From: Alloacidobacterium sp035547425
GTDB taxonomy: Bacteria > Acidobacteriota > Terriglobia > Terriglobales > Acidobacteriaceae
Length of the DNA stretch: 64,000 nucleotides
Reading direction: 5' to 3'
NCBI GenBank assembly: GCA_035547425.1
Contig: DASZUU010000055.1
Coordinates: forward strand, 1-64,000
Shown: positions 24,790-32,538 of the stretch, in pieces
Numbering within the stretch: the stretch's first letter is position 1
Layout: each line of letters starts with the position of its first letter
Made by a program: the position numbers and the translations under genes
Notes under the pieces: model-generated
The model's database searches: none
What the model saw: only the letters and a program-made list of their open reading frames with translations
Told to the model about the DNA's origin: nothing

Positions 24790-26071
24790 GATTCTGTTCC
24801 TCACGACGGGAAACACGAAGCCGCTCGATACGCCTGTCGGTGGACGCTAATACTTCGAAACGCAGTCCGTCTTCTTCCACCACTTCGCCGGGCATGGGAA
24901 TGCGCCCGGCAATTTCACTCACGAATCCTGCGACTGTAGTTGCTTCATAATCCTCAGGACGCTCCCAGTGATCGCCAAATAAGTCCTCGAGCTGTTCTAT
25001 CTCGAGACTGCCGGGTATGAGCCACGATCCGTCGGTATCGCGCTTTGGCCTCTCCAATTCGTCTTCTTCATGCTCGTCGGCAATGGAACCGACAATCTCT
25101 TCCAGCAGGTCTTCAATTGTCACCAGCCCGGCTACGCCGCCGTATTCATCGATCACGATGCGCATGTGCTGCTTTTCGCGCTGCATTTCGCGCAGCAGCT
25201 CATTTACTTTTTTGGTTTCTGGAACTAATGCCGCAGGACGCTGGATGCTCGCCACCGTTCGTGTGTGCGCCGCATCGTCGCTGATGCGCAACAGATCGTG
25301 CGCAAAAGCAATGCCTGTCATTTGATCGAGAGTGGTCTCATAAACAGGCACCCGTGACACTGGATGCCTTTCGATCAATTGCAGCAATTCTTCCAGCGTT
25401 GCCGATCCGGGGATGGCGATGATCTCAGGACGCGGGGTCATCACCTCGCGTACGACCTTATCGCCGAACTCTACCGCGGAGCGAACCAGTTCGCGATCCT
25501 GCTCTTCGATAATTCCTTCTTCCTCGCCCGCTTCAATCAACGCATCGACGGCCTCTGCAGTGAGATCTTCCTCTTCCGGCTTGGGTGATTCGGCCAGCGC
25601 CGCAATCGAAAGCAGGAAGCCGAGAAAAAGCGTGACCGGCAGAACCAGATAGAACAGCAGCCGCAGCGGCCAGCGAAAACGCGCCACCCATAGTCCCCGC
25701 GTGCGAGTGAAGAATACAAACGGCAGCAGGCGATTGAACAGCACGATGACCATGATCGCGCCCAGCACCGCCTGCCCAATTTCTCCAAATGTCGGACGAT
25801 CGGCAAGCGAAGCGCGATCGAAGAGGAGCATGCCGAAGATCAGCGTCAGGCAGGCCAGGGAAAGCTGCGACAACACCGCGGCGGAAAGAGTCAGATGCTC
25901 GCGGCTCAAGCCCAGTCGCGGCTCCACCAGGTTCTCCCAGGCATCGATATTTTCCTGAAATTCGCGGGAAAGAAACTTTCCCATCTCCGAATAAAGCCGG
26001 TCAACATAGGAGGCCAGCGCAAGCACAACCAGCAGAATGAAGATCAGAATGGCTGCTTCGACATGCATCAC
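24779..26071 (-). CDS. CNNM/CorC-HlyC family membrane protein with CBS pair
   Basis: This 430-residue protein has an N-terminal membrane domain with four hydrophobic segments (first 180 residues), a cytoplasmic CBS pair (MTPRPEIIAIPGSA to EEIVGSIADEHE, ~205-335) and a C-terminal CorC/HlyC transporter-associated domain (~350-430; WLIPGSLEIEQLEDLFG, EVVEEDGLRFEVL). Family members act in magnesium/cobalt efflux or homeostasis; the 'hemolysin' label is historical. It follows ybeY with a 4-bp overlap, the common phoH-ybeY-corC order. Confidence 0.88.
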   Translation of the reverse strand: MMHVEAAILIFILLVVLALASYVDRLYSEMGKFLSREFQENIDAWENLVEPRLGLSREHLTLSAAVLSQLSLACLTLIFGMLLFDRASLADRPTFGEIGQAVLGAIMVIVLFNRLLPFVFFTRTRGLWVARFRWPLRLLFYLVLPVTLFLGFLLSIAALAESPKPEEEDLTAEAVDALIEAGEEEGIIEEQDRELVRSAVEFGDKVVREVMTPRPEIIAIPGSATLEELLQLIERHPVSRVPVYETTLDQMTGIAFAHDLLRISDDAAHTRTVASIQRPAALVPETKKVNELLREMQREKQHMRIVIDEYGGVAGLVTIEDLLEEIVGSIADEHEEDELERPKRDTDGSWLIPGSLEIEQLEDLFGDHWERPEDYEATTVAGFVSEIAGRIPMPGEVVEEDGLRFEVLASTDRRIERLRVSRREEQNLKS

Positions 26072-26589
26072 GCGCGGCTCCCGGTCTTCTTCGCAGCTGT
26101 TTTCCCTACCTGCTTCTCACTGCGCTGAATCAAACCCACAGGCAAGTCAAGCTGCTTCCGCAGCGCGCTTTCCTTTTCGGCCATCTCGCCGTTATCGGTT
26201 TCATGATCGTACCCGGCAAGATGCAATACCCCATGCAGCATCAGGATTTTCACCTCGGTCTGCAGATCATGGCCATGTTGCGCGGCCTGCTTGTGTGCTG
26301 TATCCAGAGAGATCGCCAGATCGCCCGCCTGCTTCTTCGCTGCGCTCGGATGCTCGGCATCTACCGGAAACGAGAGCACATCCGTGGCTTTGTTTTTTCC
26401 GCGATAATCGCGGTTTAATGCGCGGACGGTCGCATCTGTTGCCAGAAGGACAGAAACTTCGCCGCGCAGCCTGGCAGCAGCTTTTGCTCTGGACAGAAAG
26501 GCGCGAAGCTCACGCACATTCAAAGCTGCGTGATGAGAGGAGGTCGCCGAATCGGGGTCAGTAACGATCATGCAAAACGAGGAGGACAT
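26068..26589 (-). CDS. ybeY: Endoribonuclease YbeY (rRNA maturation factor)
   Basis: This 173-residue protein has the zinc motif H-x3-H-x5-H in HGVLHLAGYDH and the conserved NRDYRGKNKATDVLSFP segment. YbeY acts in 16S rRNA 3'-end processing and 70S quality control. The start at 26589 has AGGAGG seven bases upstream, but that SD is locked in a perfect 9-bp hairpin which reaches the start codon (26579-26603). MIVTDPD at 26571 is an alternative start. It lies 37 bp after phoH and overlaps the CorC/HlyC gene by 4 bp. Confidence 0.92.
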   Translation of the reverse strand: MSSSFCMIVTDPDSATSSHHAALNVRELRAFLSRAKAAARLRGEVSVLLATDATVRALNRDYRGKNKATDVLSFPVDAEHPSAAKKQAGDLAISLDTAHKQAAQHGHDLQTEVKILMLHGVLHLAGYDHETDNGEMAEKESALRKQLDLPVGLIQRSEKQVGKTAAKKTGSRA

Positions 26590-26603
26590 CTACCGTCCTC
26601 CTC
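26579..26603 (-). promoter_or_regulatory. Hairpin enclosing the ybeY Shine-Dalgarno and start codon
   Basis: On the minus strand GAGGAGGAC (26603-26595) pairs with GTCCTCCTC (26587-26579) around a 7-base loop. The first arm is the ybeY ribosome-binding site; the second arm lies inside codons 1-4 and mimics the anti-SD of 16S rRNA. It is followed by GTTTTGC, so a weak terminator or attenuator function between phoH and ybeY is also possible. Confidence 0.6.
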
Positions 26604-26626
26604 TTCTTTTGATGGTACCAATTTTA

Positions 26627-27664
26627 TTATTGTGGTTTGGCCTGCGGACGCGATTCTTCCGTTTCCGACATGGTGAGCGGCAACTCCTGCTGCGCGCGTC
26701 CGAAACTGTCGTAGGCACGAATGATGCGTTGCACCAGGTGGTGCCGCACGACATCGCCGTCTTCGAAGCGGACAAAGCGAATGCCATCCACGCCATCGAG
26801 AATGTTCATCGCTTCCACCAGGCCCGACTTGCGCGGATTCGGCAGATCGATCTGCGTCACATCGCCGGTGATGACCGCCTTGGCATTGTTGCCCAGGCGC
26901 GTCAGGAACATCTTCATCTGCTCGCTGGTCGTATTCTGCGCCTCGTCCATGATGATGAAGGCGTCGTTCAAGGTACGCCCGCGCATAAAGGCCAGCGGAG
27001 CCACCTCAATCACGTTGCGCTCCAGCATTTTGTCCACGCGCTCGGGTTCGATCAGGTCGTAAAGCGCGTCATAAAGAGGCCGGAGGTAGGGATCCACCTT
27101 TTCCTGCAGGCTGCCGGGCAGGAAACCGAGCCGCTCGCCCGCTTCGACTGCCGGGCGCACAAGCACAATGCGACTGACCTTTTTCGCCAACAGAGCCGAT
27201 GCCGCCATCGCGACTGCCAGGTATGTCTTGCCTGTACCTGCCGGCCCAATACCGAATACCATGTCCGCCTGTTCGATAGCTTCGACATAATGCCGCTGAT
27301 TCAGCGAACGCGGCTGCACCATGCGCTTAATTCCCGCCGAGCGCTGCTTGCCGCTCTCTGCCAGGCTGCGAAGCGTGACCGCCGGGTCGGCGACGACGAG
27401 CTTGAGCATGCCGTGCAGCTCCCCGTTATGAAGGCTTACACCATTGCGGCGCAGATGTTCGTAGTCGCTGAAGATGCGCTCCACGCGGGCAAGGCTCTCC
27501 TGCGAGCCTTCCACATGCAATGCATCGGATTTGAGGTCGATGCGCACATGGAGAGAATCCTCCATGAGTCTCAGGTTTTCATCGCGGGTCCCGAACAGGG
27601 GCTCAAGATTCGGCGTGATTTCCAGCGCTTTTTTCATCAAGCGGAGAAATGACCTCCCAGGCAT
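26627..27664 (-). CDS. phoH: PhoH-like ATPase
   Basis: This is a 345-residue protein. The N-terminal ~100 residues form a KH-like region (LRLMEDSLHVRIDLKSDALHVEG). The PhoH ATPase core follows with Walker A GPAGTGKT, the segment VLVRPAVEAGERLGFLPG and Walker B AFIIMDEAQN. Members are RNA-associated NTPases or helicases tied to ybeY. The start is uncertain: ATG at 27664 (MPGRSF) or 27637 (MKKALE); GGGAGG lies 15 bases before the second, which is longer than ideal. It leads the transcript phoH-ybeY-corC. Confidence 0.92.
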   Translation of the reverse strand: MPGRSFLRLMKKALEITPNLEPLFGTRDENLRLMEDSLHVRIDLKSDALHVEGSQESLARVERIFSDYEHLRRNGVSLHNGELHGMLKLVVADPAVTLRSLAESGKQRSAGIKRMVQPRSLNQRHYVEAIEQADMVFGIGPAGTGKTYLAVAMAASALLAKKVSRIVLVRPAVEAGERLGFLPGSLQEKVDPYLRPLYDALYDLIEPERVDKMLERNVIEVAPLAFMRGRTLNDAFIIMDEAQNTTSEQMKMFLTRLGNNAKAVITGDVTQIDLPNPRKSGLVEAMNILDGVDGIRFVRFEDGDVVRHHLVQRIIRAYDSFGRAQQELPLTMSETEESRPQAKPQ

Positions 27665-27850
27665 GCTGCGGACACAGCCACCATGTGTAAATTGTTTGAG
27701 GGGGATGGGGTAGCAGGGATCAGCGTAGTTTGCACCACATCTATTAGATGCAGAAGCGGAGACAACGGATTGGCATTTTGCACCAAATCTTCGCCGTTTA
27801 TGGGGTCAGAGTAGCGCTGTGCTCGCTGCTCGTCAATGGGATTTCAGTAA

Positions 27851-27893
27851 AAAGATAAAGAAGTCGTATCGAAATGGTTTCCGCCTTCTTTAT
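27851..27893 (-). terminator. Terminator-like stem after the BrkB-family gene
   Basis: ATAAAGAAG (27855-27863) pairs with CTTCTTTAT (27885-27893) across a 21-base loop. On the minus strand it is followed by CTTTTTAC. The stem overlaps the stop codon of the leftward gene. The stem is AT-rich, so strength is moderate. Confidence 0.5.
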
Positions 27894-28765
27894 TTGACGG
27901 CCGACAATCGTTTTCTCTTTCCCAGTTCTGCATTGAGCTCGGCTCCTACCAGAACCGCAATCGAGCTGATATAGAGCCATATCAGCAGGCCGATCACTGC
28001 CCCCAGGGAGCCGTAGGTGGTGTTGTAGTTGGCAAAGTGGCCCAGATAAAAGCTCAGGCCAAAGGAGCCGAGAAACCACACCCCGACGGCCACGGCGGCA
28101 CCCGGCAATGTCGACCAGAAGGAATGCCGTGCGTGGGGGCCCAGGTAATACGTCAGTTCCAGCGCTGCGACAAACATGACAATCGTGATTACCCAACGAA
28201 GCACAGGCCAGATGACGCCTATCGACTCAGGCGCTGAAAAAAAGATAATCAGAAAATGCCCGAAGCGCGGCCCTGCCAGAATGAGCAACAGACACAGTAA
28301 GCCTAATCCGCCGACGGTGAAGGTCAATAAGAGCGCCTGCAGGCGGTCGCGCCACCAGGGTCTGGATACGGTCACGTCATAGGCGATATCGAGCGCCTCA
28401 ATCAGCGCAGAAAAGCCTCCTGTTGCCGCCCAGAGATAGCCGACAATACCAAACGAAAGCACCTTGGTGTGTCCCGGTTCGAGGATACTTAGAACCACCG
28501 AATCGACCATCTGCATTGAATCGGGCGGAATCAGGGCAGAGAGAGTTTCTAAAAGCTGGCCGACAATATCCGATACCGGCAGGAAGCGCAGCAATGACGC
28601 AAAGACAATCACCAGAGGCACGAGCGAAAGCAGAGAATAATAAGCAAGTCCGGCGGCCACGGTAAAGGCGCGGGAACGCCAGAGCTCGTTGTAAACGACA
28701 ACGGCTAGTCCGGCCGCCTTCCGGCAGGTTCGCTCAACGTCTGCAGTCAGATTCTGGGTTGTCAT
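27890..28765 (-). CDS. YihY/BrkB-family inner-membrane protein
   Basis: This 291-residue protein has about six membrane helices and the family features FTVAAGLAYYSLLSLVPLVI near the N-terminus and GSLGAVIGLLIWLYISSIAVLVGAELNAEL near the C-terminus (quoted as two overlapping segments: GSLGAVIGLLIWLY and SSIAVLVGAELNAEL). The family was once annotated as RNase BN in error; the actual role is unknown, possibly transport. The frame is open to 29044, but MTTQNL at 28765 fits the family start and leaves 124 bp for divergent promoters. Confidence 0.88.
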   Translation of the reverse strand: MTTQNLTADVERTCRKAAGLAVVVYNELWRSRAFTVAAGLAYYSLLSLVPLVIVFASLLRFLPVSDIVGQLLETLSALIPPDSMQMVDSVVLSILEPGHTKVLSFGIVGYLWAATGGFSALIEALDIAYDVTVSRPWWRDRLQALLLTFTVGGLGLLCLLLILAGPRFGHFLIIFFSAPESIGVIWPVLRWVITIVMFVAALELTYYLGPHARHSFWSTLPGAAVAVGVWFLGSFGLSFYLGHFANYNTTYGSLGAVIGLLIWLYISSIAVLVGAELNAELGKRKRLSAVK

Positions 28766-28889
28766 GCGCGCGGCCCATTTCTTCCGATGAGGCTCCTCGT
28801 CGCATCGGATGCGTCGTCTACTTGCCATCTTTGCCCGGGCGGTGCAATATCCATGCAAGTCTGATTCTCTTTCCCGGTGGGGTTTCCAA

Positions 28890-29627
28890 ATGAAACGACT
28901 TGTTCTGTTCTTTCTGCTTTTCGTCACCTCGGCGAGCTTTGCCGCCACTTCCAAGCCCATCACCTTTCCGAGCGGTTCGGAGACAGCTTCGGGCATACTG
29001 TATCTTCCCACAGGCGCGGGGCCGCACCCGGCTGTCATCGTCATCCAGGAGTGGTGGGGACTGAATGACTGGATTAAAGAACAGGCAAGTCAGTATGCGG
29101 ACCGCGGCTTCGTAGCTCTTGCCGTCGATCTTTATCGAGGCAAAGTTGCTACGGATGCGGAAACGGCGCACGAGCTATCACGCGGGCTTCCACAGGATCG
29201 CGGCGTGCGCGACCTGGTATCGGCTTTTGATTTCCTCGCAAAACGGAGCGACGTGGATGCGAAGAGAATCGGCGCTGTAGGCTGGTGCATGGGTGGCGGA
29301 TATGCCGCGCAACTGGCAGTCGCCGAGCCAAACCTGCGGGCTGTTTCGATCAACTATGGAGCGCTGCCCACAGACCGATCGGCTCTCAGCCGGATTCATG
29401 CCTCGGTGTTGGGAAACTTCGGCGGACTCGATCAGGGCATTTCGCCGGACAGTGTTCATGCTTTCGCTGATGCCATGAAGAGCTTGGGCAAGCCGGTAGA
29501 TGTGAAGATTTATCCTGACGCCGGGCATGCCTTTGAAAATCCCAATAATAAGCAGGGCTATAAGCCGGAAGACGCGAAAGATGCGCAGGAGCGCACTTAT
29601 CATTTTTTGGCGCAAACGCTGAAATAG
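28890..29627 (+). CDS. Exported dienelactone-hydrolase-family protein
   Basis: This 245-residue protein has a signal peptide (MKRLVLFFLLFVTSASFA). The DLH triad is visible: nucleophile Cys133 in GWCMGGGYA, an acidic residue before the last strand, and His in DAGHAF; Glu54 in IQEWWG is the DLH glutamate. Cytoplasmic DLH enzymes open lactone rings in chloroaromatic degradation, but secreted forms have unknown substrates. ATG at 28890 is preferred because it begins the signal peptide; the frame extends to 28809. Confidence 0.87.
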   Translation: MKRLVLFFLLFVTSASFAATSKPITFPSGSETASGILYLPTGAGPHPAVIVIQEWWGLNDWIKEQASQYADRGFVALAVDLYRGKVATDAETAHELSRGLPQDRGVRDLVSAFDFLAKRSDVDAKRIGAVGWCMGGGYAAQLAVAEPNLRAVSINYGALPTDRSALSRIHASVLGNFGGLDQGISPDSVHAFADAMKSLGKPVDVKIYPDAGHAFENPNNKQGYKPEDAKDAQERTYHFLAQTLK

Positions 29628-29794
29628 CGCGGCTTCCTCTTCCCTGCCTACCGTAAGCTTCAGAACCAGAGATGGTTCAGAACAGGGTAACCATTGCAGA
29701 ATTACAAAAAAGTTCTTGATTCGTGCTTCTTCAACATGTTAACTATGCAGCCAATAACAAAAACAACTACCTTTTGCTGTTTAGAAAAGGGGAA

Positions 29795-29811
29795 TGTGGA
29801 CATAGGCCACA
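29795..29811. promoter_or_regulatory. Inverted repeat just upstream of the XRE gene
   Basis: TGTGGAC and GGCCACA form a near-perfect 17-bp dyad (29795-29811) that ends three bases before the ATG of the regulator gene and covers its probable ribosome-binding site. It is a candidate autoregulatory operator. The role is inferred from position only. Confidence 0.4.
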
Positions 29812-29814
29812 AAT

Positions 29815-30162
29815 ATGAAAATTGGAATAACGATTCGGGGTTATCGGTTGCAAAAAGGGTTGTCGCAGGGTGATATAGAAAAGCGTACTGGCCTGCTGCG
29901 CTGCTACCTGTCAAGAGTGGAAAACGGTCATACGGTTCCCTCCCTTGACACTCTCTCCAAGATCGCAAACGCGTTGGATTTACCGCTCTCACAATTTTTT
30001 ACCGAGGATACGCTGGACCGGGATCTGAATACACAAAAGCTCTCGGACGACGAACTTCGTTTTCTGACACAGATACGCCGCTATTCTTCGAACCTGAACG
30101 ACAGTGATCGCAAGTTACTGCTGGCCATGGTGAAGAAGTTTGCAACCACAGCGGTCCGCTAA
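29815..30162 (+). CDS. XRE-family HTH transcriptional regulator
   Basis: This is a 115-residue protein. Residues ~5-60 are a Cro/C1-type helix-turn-helix (IRGYRLQKGLSQGDIEKRTG, CYLSRVENGHTVPSLDTLSK). The C-terminal ~45 residues are helical (SDDELRFLTQIRRYSSNL, DRKLLLAMVKKFA) and may dimerise. It stands alone in a block of AT-rich DNA with 187 bp before it and 371 bp of repeat-rich non-coding DNA behind it. No toxin or phage gene is adjacent. Its target is unknown; the dyad at its start suggests autoregulation. Confidence 0.87.
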   Translation: MKIGITIRGYRLQKGLSQGDIEKRTGLLRCYLSRVENGHTVPSLDTLSKIANALDLPLSQFFTEDTLDRDLNTQKLSDDELRFLTQIRRYSSNLNDSDRKLLLAMVKKFATTAVR

Positions 30163-30204
30163 TCGGTGAATCTGGCGCCTTCCCCCTGCCGCCAGCACTC
30201 TCAA

Positions 30205-30238
30205 ACAGCCCCGGGGTCGGAGCATGCCCTGGGGCTGT
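30205..30238 (+). terminator. Strong GC hairpin after the XRE gene
   Basis: ACAGCCCCGGGG (30205-30216) pairs with CCCTGGGGCTGT (30227-30238), 11 of 12 positions, with a 10-base loop. It begins 43 bp after the stop codon. There is no uridine tract, so termination strength is uncertain. Confidence 0.5.
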
Positions 30239-30304
30239 GCTCCAAACTCTTCTGCTTTCCCATTCCAAATACTTTCCCACAGAGCTACCCCCTCCCCACA
30301 TTTC

Positions 30305-30381
30305 GTACAGAGATAGTTTATTTTCAGTAATTTACGGGAAGTGATTCTGTACGGAGATCATTTATTTTCAATTATTTAGGG
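30305..30381. repeat. Imperfect direct repeat, two copies of ~33 bp
   Basis: Copy 1 (30305-30338) and copy 2 (30349-30381) share GTAC.GAGAT..TTTATTTTCA, then AATTTA/TTATTTA and GGG; the start-to-start distance is 44 bp. With only two copies it is not a CRISPR. It could be paired binding sites for the adjacent XRE protein. Confidence 0.6.
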
Positions 30382-30391
30382 CTACAACTCA

Positions 30392-30436
30392 AGTATTGCC
30401 ATGATGGCAATGCCACGGCAATACTCCTGTTTTTAT
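30392..30436 (+). terminator. Stem-loop with T-rich tail and alternative pairing
   Basis: AGTATTGCC (30392-30400) pairs exactly with GGCAATACT (30417-30425), followed by CCTGTTTTTATTTT. Inside it, TTGCCA and TGGCAA (30396-30410) can form a competing 6-bp hairpin. It looks like an intrinsic terminator on the plus strand although no rightward gene ends nearby. Confidence 0.5.
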
Positions 30437-30533
30437 TTTACTAAATCAGGGCATAACTACCGGCGGGAGTAATTCTTTTATTTTATTAAACTTACAAATT
30501 TTCGAGCTTGACAAAAAATAACTGAGCCGTGGA

Positions 30534-31442
30534 TTACCGGGGAGCCAGATAGAATGAGCGCACTCCAAAGGCGATCAGGAGAAGCAGGAAGCTCATACCC
30601 AGAACGGCGAACCAGCGCCGACGGAGAAATACTTCGCGGCGAGAGCCGATGCGGGGCACGAGCGGCAGAGCGAAGGCGAGCCCGCTGAGAAAGCCACCGA
30701 GATGCGCCATATTGTCGATCTGCAGCGCGGTGCGGGCGATCCATGTACCCGCGCCGATCACAAAATTCAGCACGGCAAACCAGATGACACTCTTGCGTAA
30801 TCTTTGAACCTCAATCCGGGGCAGAGGAAGCAGCGGCGATTTCAGCAGCAGAATCAAGACACCTGCCAATCCGAAAACTGCGCCGGAAGCTCCTGCGCCA
30901 ACGATGCCGCCCGATCCGCCGGGAACCCCGGGATGGACCGCAGTACTGAGCAAATTGCCGCCGATGCCGGTGAGGATATAGGCTGCGAACATTCCGAATG
31001 GACCAAGCAGCGGCTCGCCGAGCAGCCCGAGATTCCAGAGGCACCACATGTTGGTTGCCAGGTGAATGATGCCGACGTGGACAAATGTCGCAGTCAGCAG
31101 ACGCCACCATTCTCCCAAAAGCAATACGTAAGGCCCGTAGTCTGCGCCCCAGATTAGCAGTTGCTCCGGCGTGGGGGAGACGATGGATACGCCGCTGAAG
31201 AGCATTCCCAGAAAAACGAGGCAGTTGATGCCGACGAGGATGTAGGTTGCGGGCGCATAGGCCCAGCGCGAGCGTTGCCTTGCGGGCTGAGGAGGAGGAA
31301 TTGTATCCGGCTGCGGAGACGGGTAGTAATAGGTCTGGCGCGCATCCTGATTGCCTTCGGGAGGCAGGATTTCCGGCTCGACCGGGGCCGCACGAAACGG
31401 GCCGCTGCCATTTCCCGAATCATTTTGCCAAGATACGCTCAT
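30534..31442 (-). CDS. Rhomboid-family intramembrane serine protease
   Basis: This is a 302-residue protein. The first ~60 residues are a cytoplasmic Pro-rich tail (PSPQPDTIPPPQPARQR), then six or so membrane helices. Catalytic features are Ser186 in GASGAVFG, His247 in AHLGGFLSG, and the His/Asn motif HLATN (127-131) that forms the oxyanion hole. It should cleave transmembrane substrates inside the membrane. The substrate is unknown. It is convergent with the XRE gene across the repeat-rich block and lies 76 bp downstream of the esterase gene. Confidence 0.9.
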   Translation of the reverse strand: MSVSWQNDSGNGSGPFRAAPVEPEILPPEGNQDARQTYYYPSPQPDTIPPPQPARQRSRWAYAPATYILVGINCLVFLGMLFSGVSIVSPTPEQLLIWGADYGPYVLLLGEWWRLLTATFVHVGIIHLATNMWCLWNLGLLGEPLLGPFGMFAAYILTGIGGNLLSTAVHPGVPGGSGGIVGAGASGAVFGLAGVLILLLKSPLLPLPRIEVQRLRKSVIWFAVLNFVIGAGTWIARTALQIDNMAHLGGFLSGLAFALPLVPRIGSRREVFLRRRWFAVLGMSFLLLLIAFGVRSFYLAPR

Positions 31443-31518
31443 ATTCCGCCTAACTTAACCTTACCCCAGTTCTGGCGAATCTGCTTTGCGGACAAGTATG
31501 CGGCATTCAGCGCAATAG

Positions 31519-32436
31519 TTAAGGGAGCACGTGAATCGTCTTCAGCCAGACTTCTACGCTCTGGGGCCAGGTGGTGATGGGCAGGGCGGTTCTTCTTAGT
31601 CCGTAACCATGGCCACCCTGGGCGTAGATGTGCAGCTCTGCCGGGACTTTGGCATTCTTTAATGCCATGAAATAGACCACGGCATTTTCAACATGCACGG
31701 GATCGTCTTCTGCCTGCACGAGAAACGTGGGCGGGGTTTGGCTGGTTACGTGGATATCAGGATTCGGCGCGAAGTTCTGTTCTGCGATGGCCAGATATCC
31801 GGGATAGACGACGACGGCGAAATCGGGGCGGCAGCTTTGCTTGTCGGCTTCATCGACAGGATCGTATAGGCGTTGATCGAAATGGGTGCTGATGGCGGCA
31901 GCCAGATGCCCGCCGGCGGAAAAGCCGAGTACCCCTATGCGTTTGGGATCTATATGCCATTCGGCTGCATGCAGACGGGCTAGACCGACGGCGCGCTGCG
32001 CGTCCTGCAAGGCTGCGGGCGATTTTGGGTATGGCCCTGAGTCGGGCACGCGATACTTTACCAGGATGCAGCTGACACCGATGGAGCTAAGCCAGTCGCA
32101 GACCTCTGTACCTTCGAGATCGATAGCGAGGATGTGGTAGCCGCCTCCGGGAAAGACGACAATCGCGGCGCCGGTGTTTTTGCCTTTCGGGGTGTAGAGG
32201 GTGAGGGTGGGATTGGAGACATTTCCCAGCCGGATGAGCGGCTTTCCGGCGATCAGGCTGTCTTTGGGCGTGGTGGTATCGACTTCCGGGCCGAGGTTTG
32301 CGGCGGCGCCGGGCGCTCCATTTGGCCAGAGCGGCATGGTGAGATGGCCGGCGGGGGGCTGCCAGGCGGGTTTTTGCGCGAATCCACAGGTTGAAATACC
32401 GGTAACGGCAGCAAAGAGAAGTAGTTTTCTGAGCAT
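31519..32436 (-). CDS. Secreted alpha/beta hydrolase (acetylxylan-esterase-like)
   Basis: This 305-residue protein has a signal peptide (MLRKLLLFAAVTGISTCGFAQ) and a serine hydrolase fold: oxyanion motif FPGGGYH (~95-101), nucleophile Ser173 in GFSAGGH, Asp in AEDDPVH and His in GGHGYG. The MPLWPNGAPGA segment and overall layout match the xylan/pectin esterases common in soil Acidobacteria and Bacteroidetes. The likely job is deacetylation of plant polysaccharides in the periplasm, though the substrate is unproven. The start is set by the signal peptide. It is divergent from purH. Confidence 0.86.
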   Translation of the reverse strand: MLRKLLLFAAVTGISTCGFAQKPAWQPPAGHLTMPLWPNGAPGAAANLGPEVDTTTPKDSLIAGKPLIRLGNVSNPTLTLYTPKGKNTGAAIVVFPGGGYHILAIDLEGTEVCDWLSSIGVSCILVKYRVPDSGPYPKSPAALQDAQRAVGLARLHAAEWHIDPKRIGVLGFSAGGHLAAAISTHFDQRLYDPVDEADKQSCRPDFAVVVYPGYLAIAEQNFAPNPDIHVTSQTPPTFLVQAEDDPVHVENAVVYFMALKNAKVPAELHIYAQGGHGYGLRRTALPITTWPQSVEVWLKTIHVLP

Positions 32437-32538
32437 ATAGCGAACCGGCAACGATGATCGCAGCCGGAGCGTTCTCTGCGCAAGCGCAACTCGCTTTACA
32501 ATCATCTTTCAGCCTTTTTCATTGCAAGGAGCATGGTC

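Larger units (their letters stand above)
30163..30533. other. AT-rich, repeat- and hairpin-rich non-coding block
   Basis: There is no credible gene in these 371 bp between the XRE gene and the convergent rhomboid gene. The block holds a 12-bp-stem hairpin (30205-30238), an imperfect direct repeat (30305-30381) and a stem with a T-rich tail (30392-30436). A TTGACA near 30507 has no matching -10 box. It could be a long 3' UTR, a small RNA, or decayed DNA. Confidence 0.6.

Noticed and set aside
26570..27652. 360-residue open frame opposite phoH
   Set aside because: It mirrors phoH along its whole length and has no family features.
29662..29682. GAACCA-GAGA-TGGTTC stem after the dienelactone-hydrolase-like gene
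   Set aside because: Only 6 bp, no T-run, followed by AGAACAGGG; too weak to call a terminator.
30305..30381. Direct repeats as a CRISPR remnant
   Set aside because: Only two imperfect copies with an 11-bp space between them; no cas genes and no spacer-like segment.
30507..30512. TTGACA as a rightward promoter
   Set aside because: No -10 box at 16-18 bp and no rightward gene follows; the next gene reads leftward.
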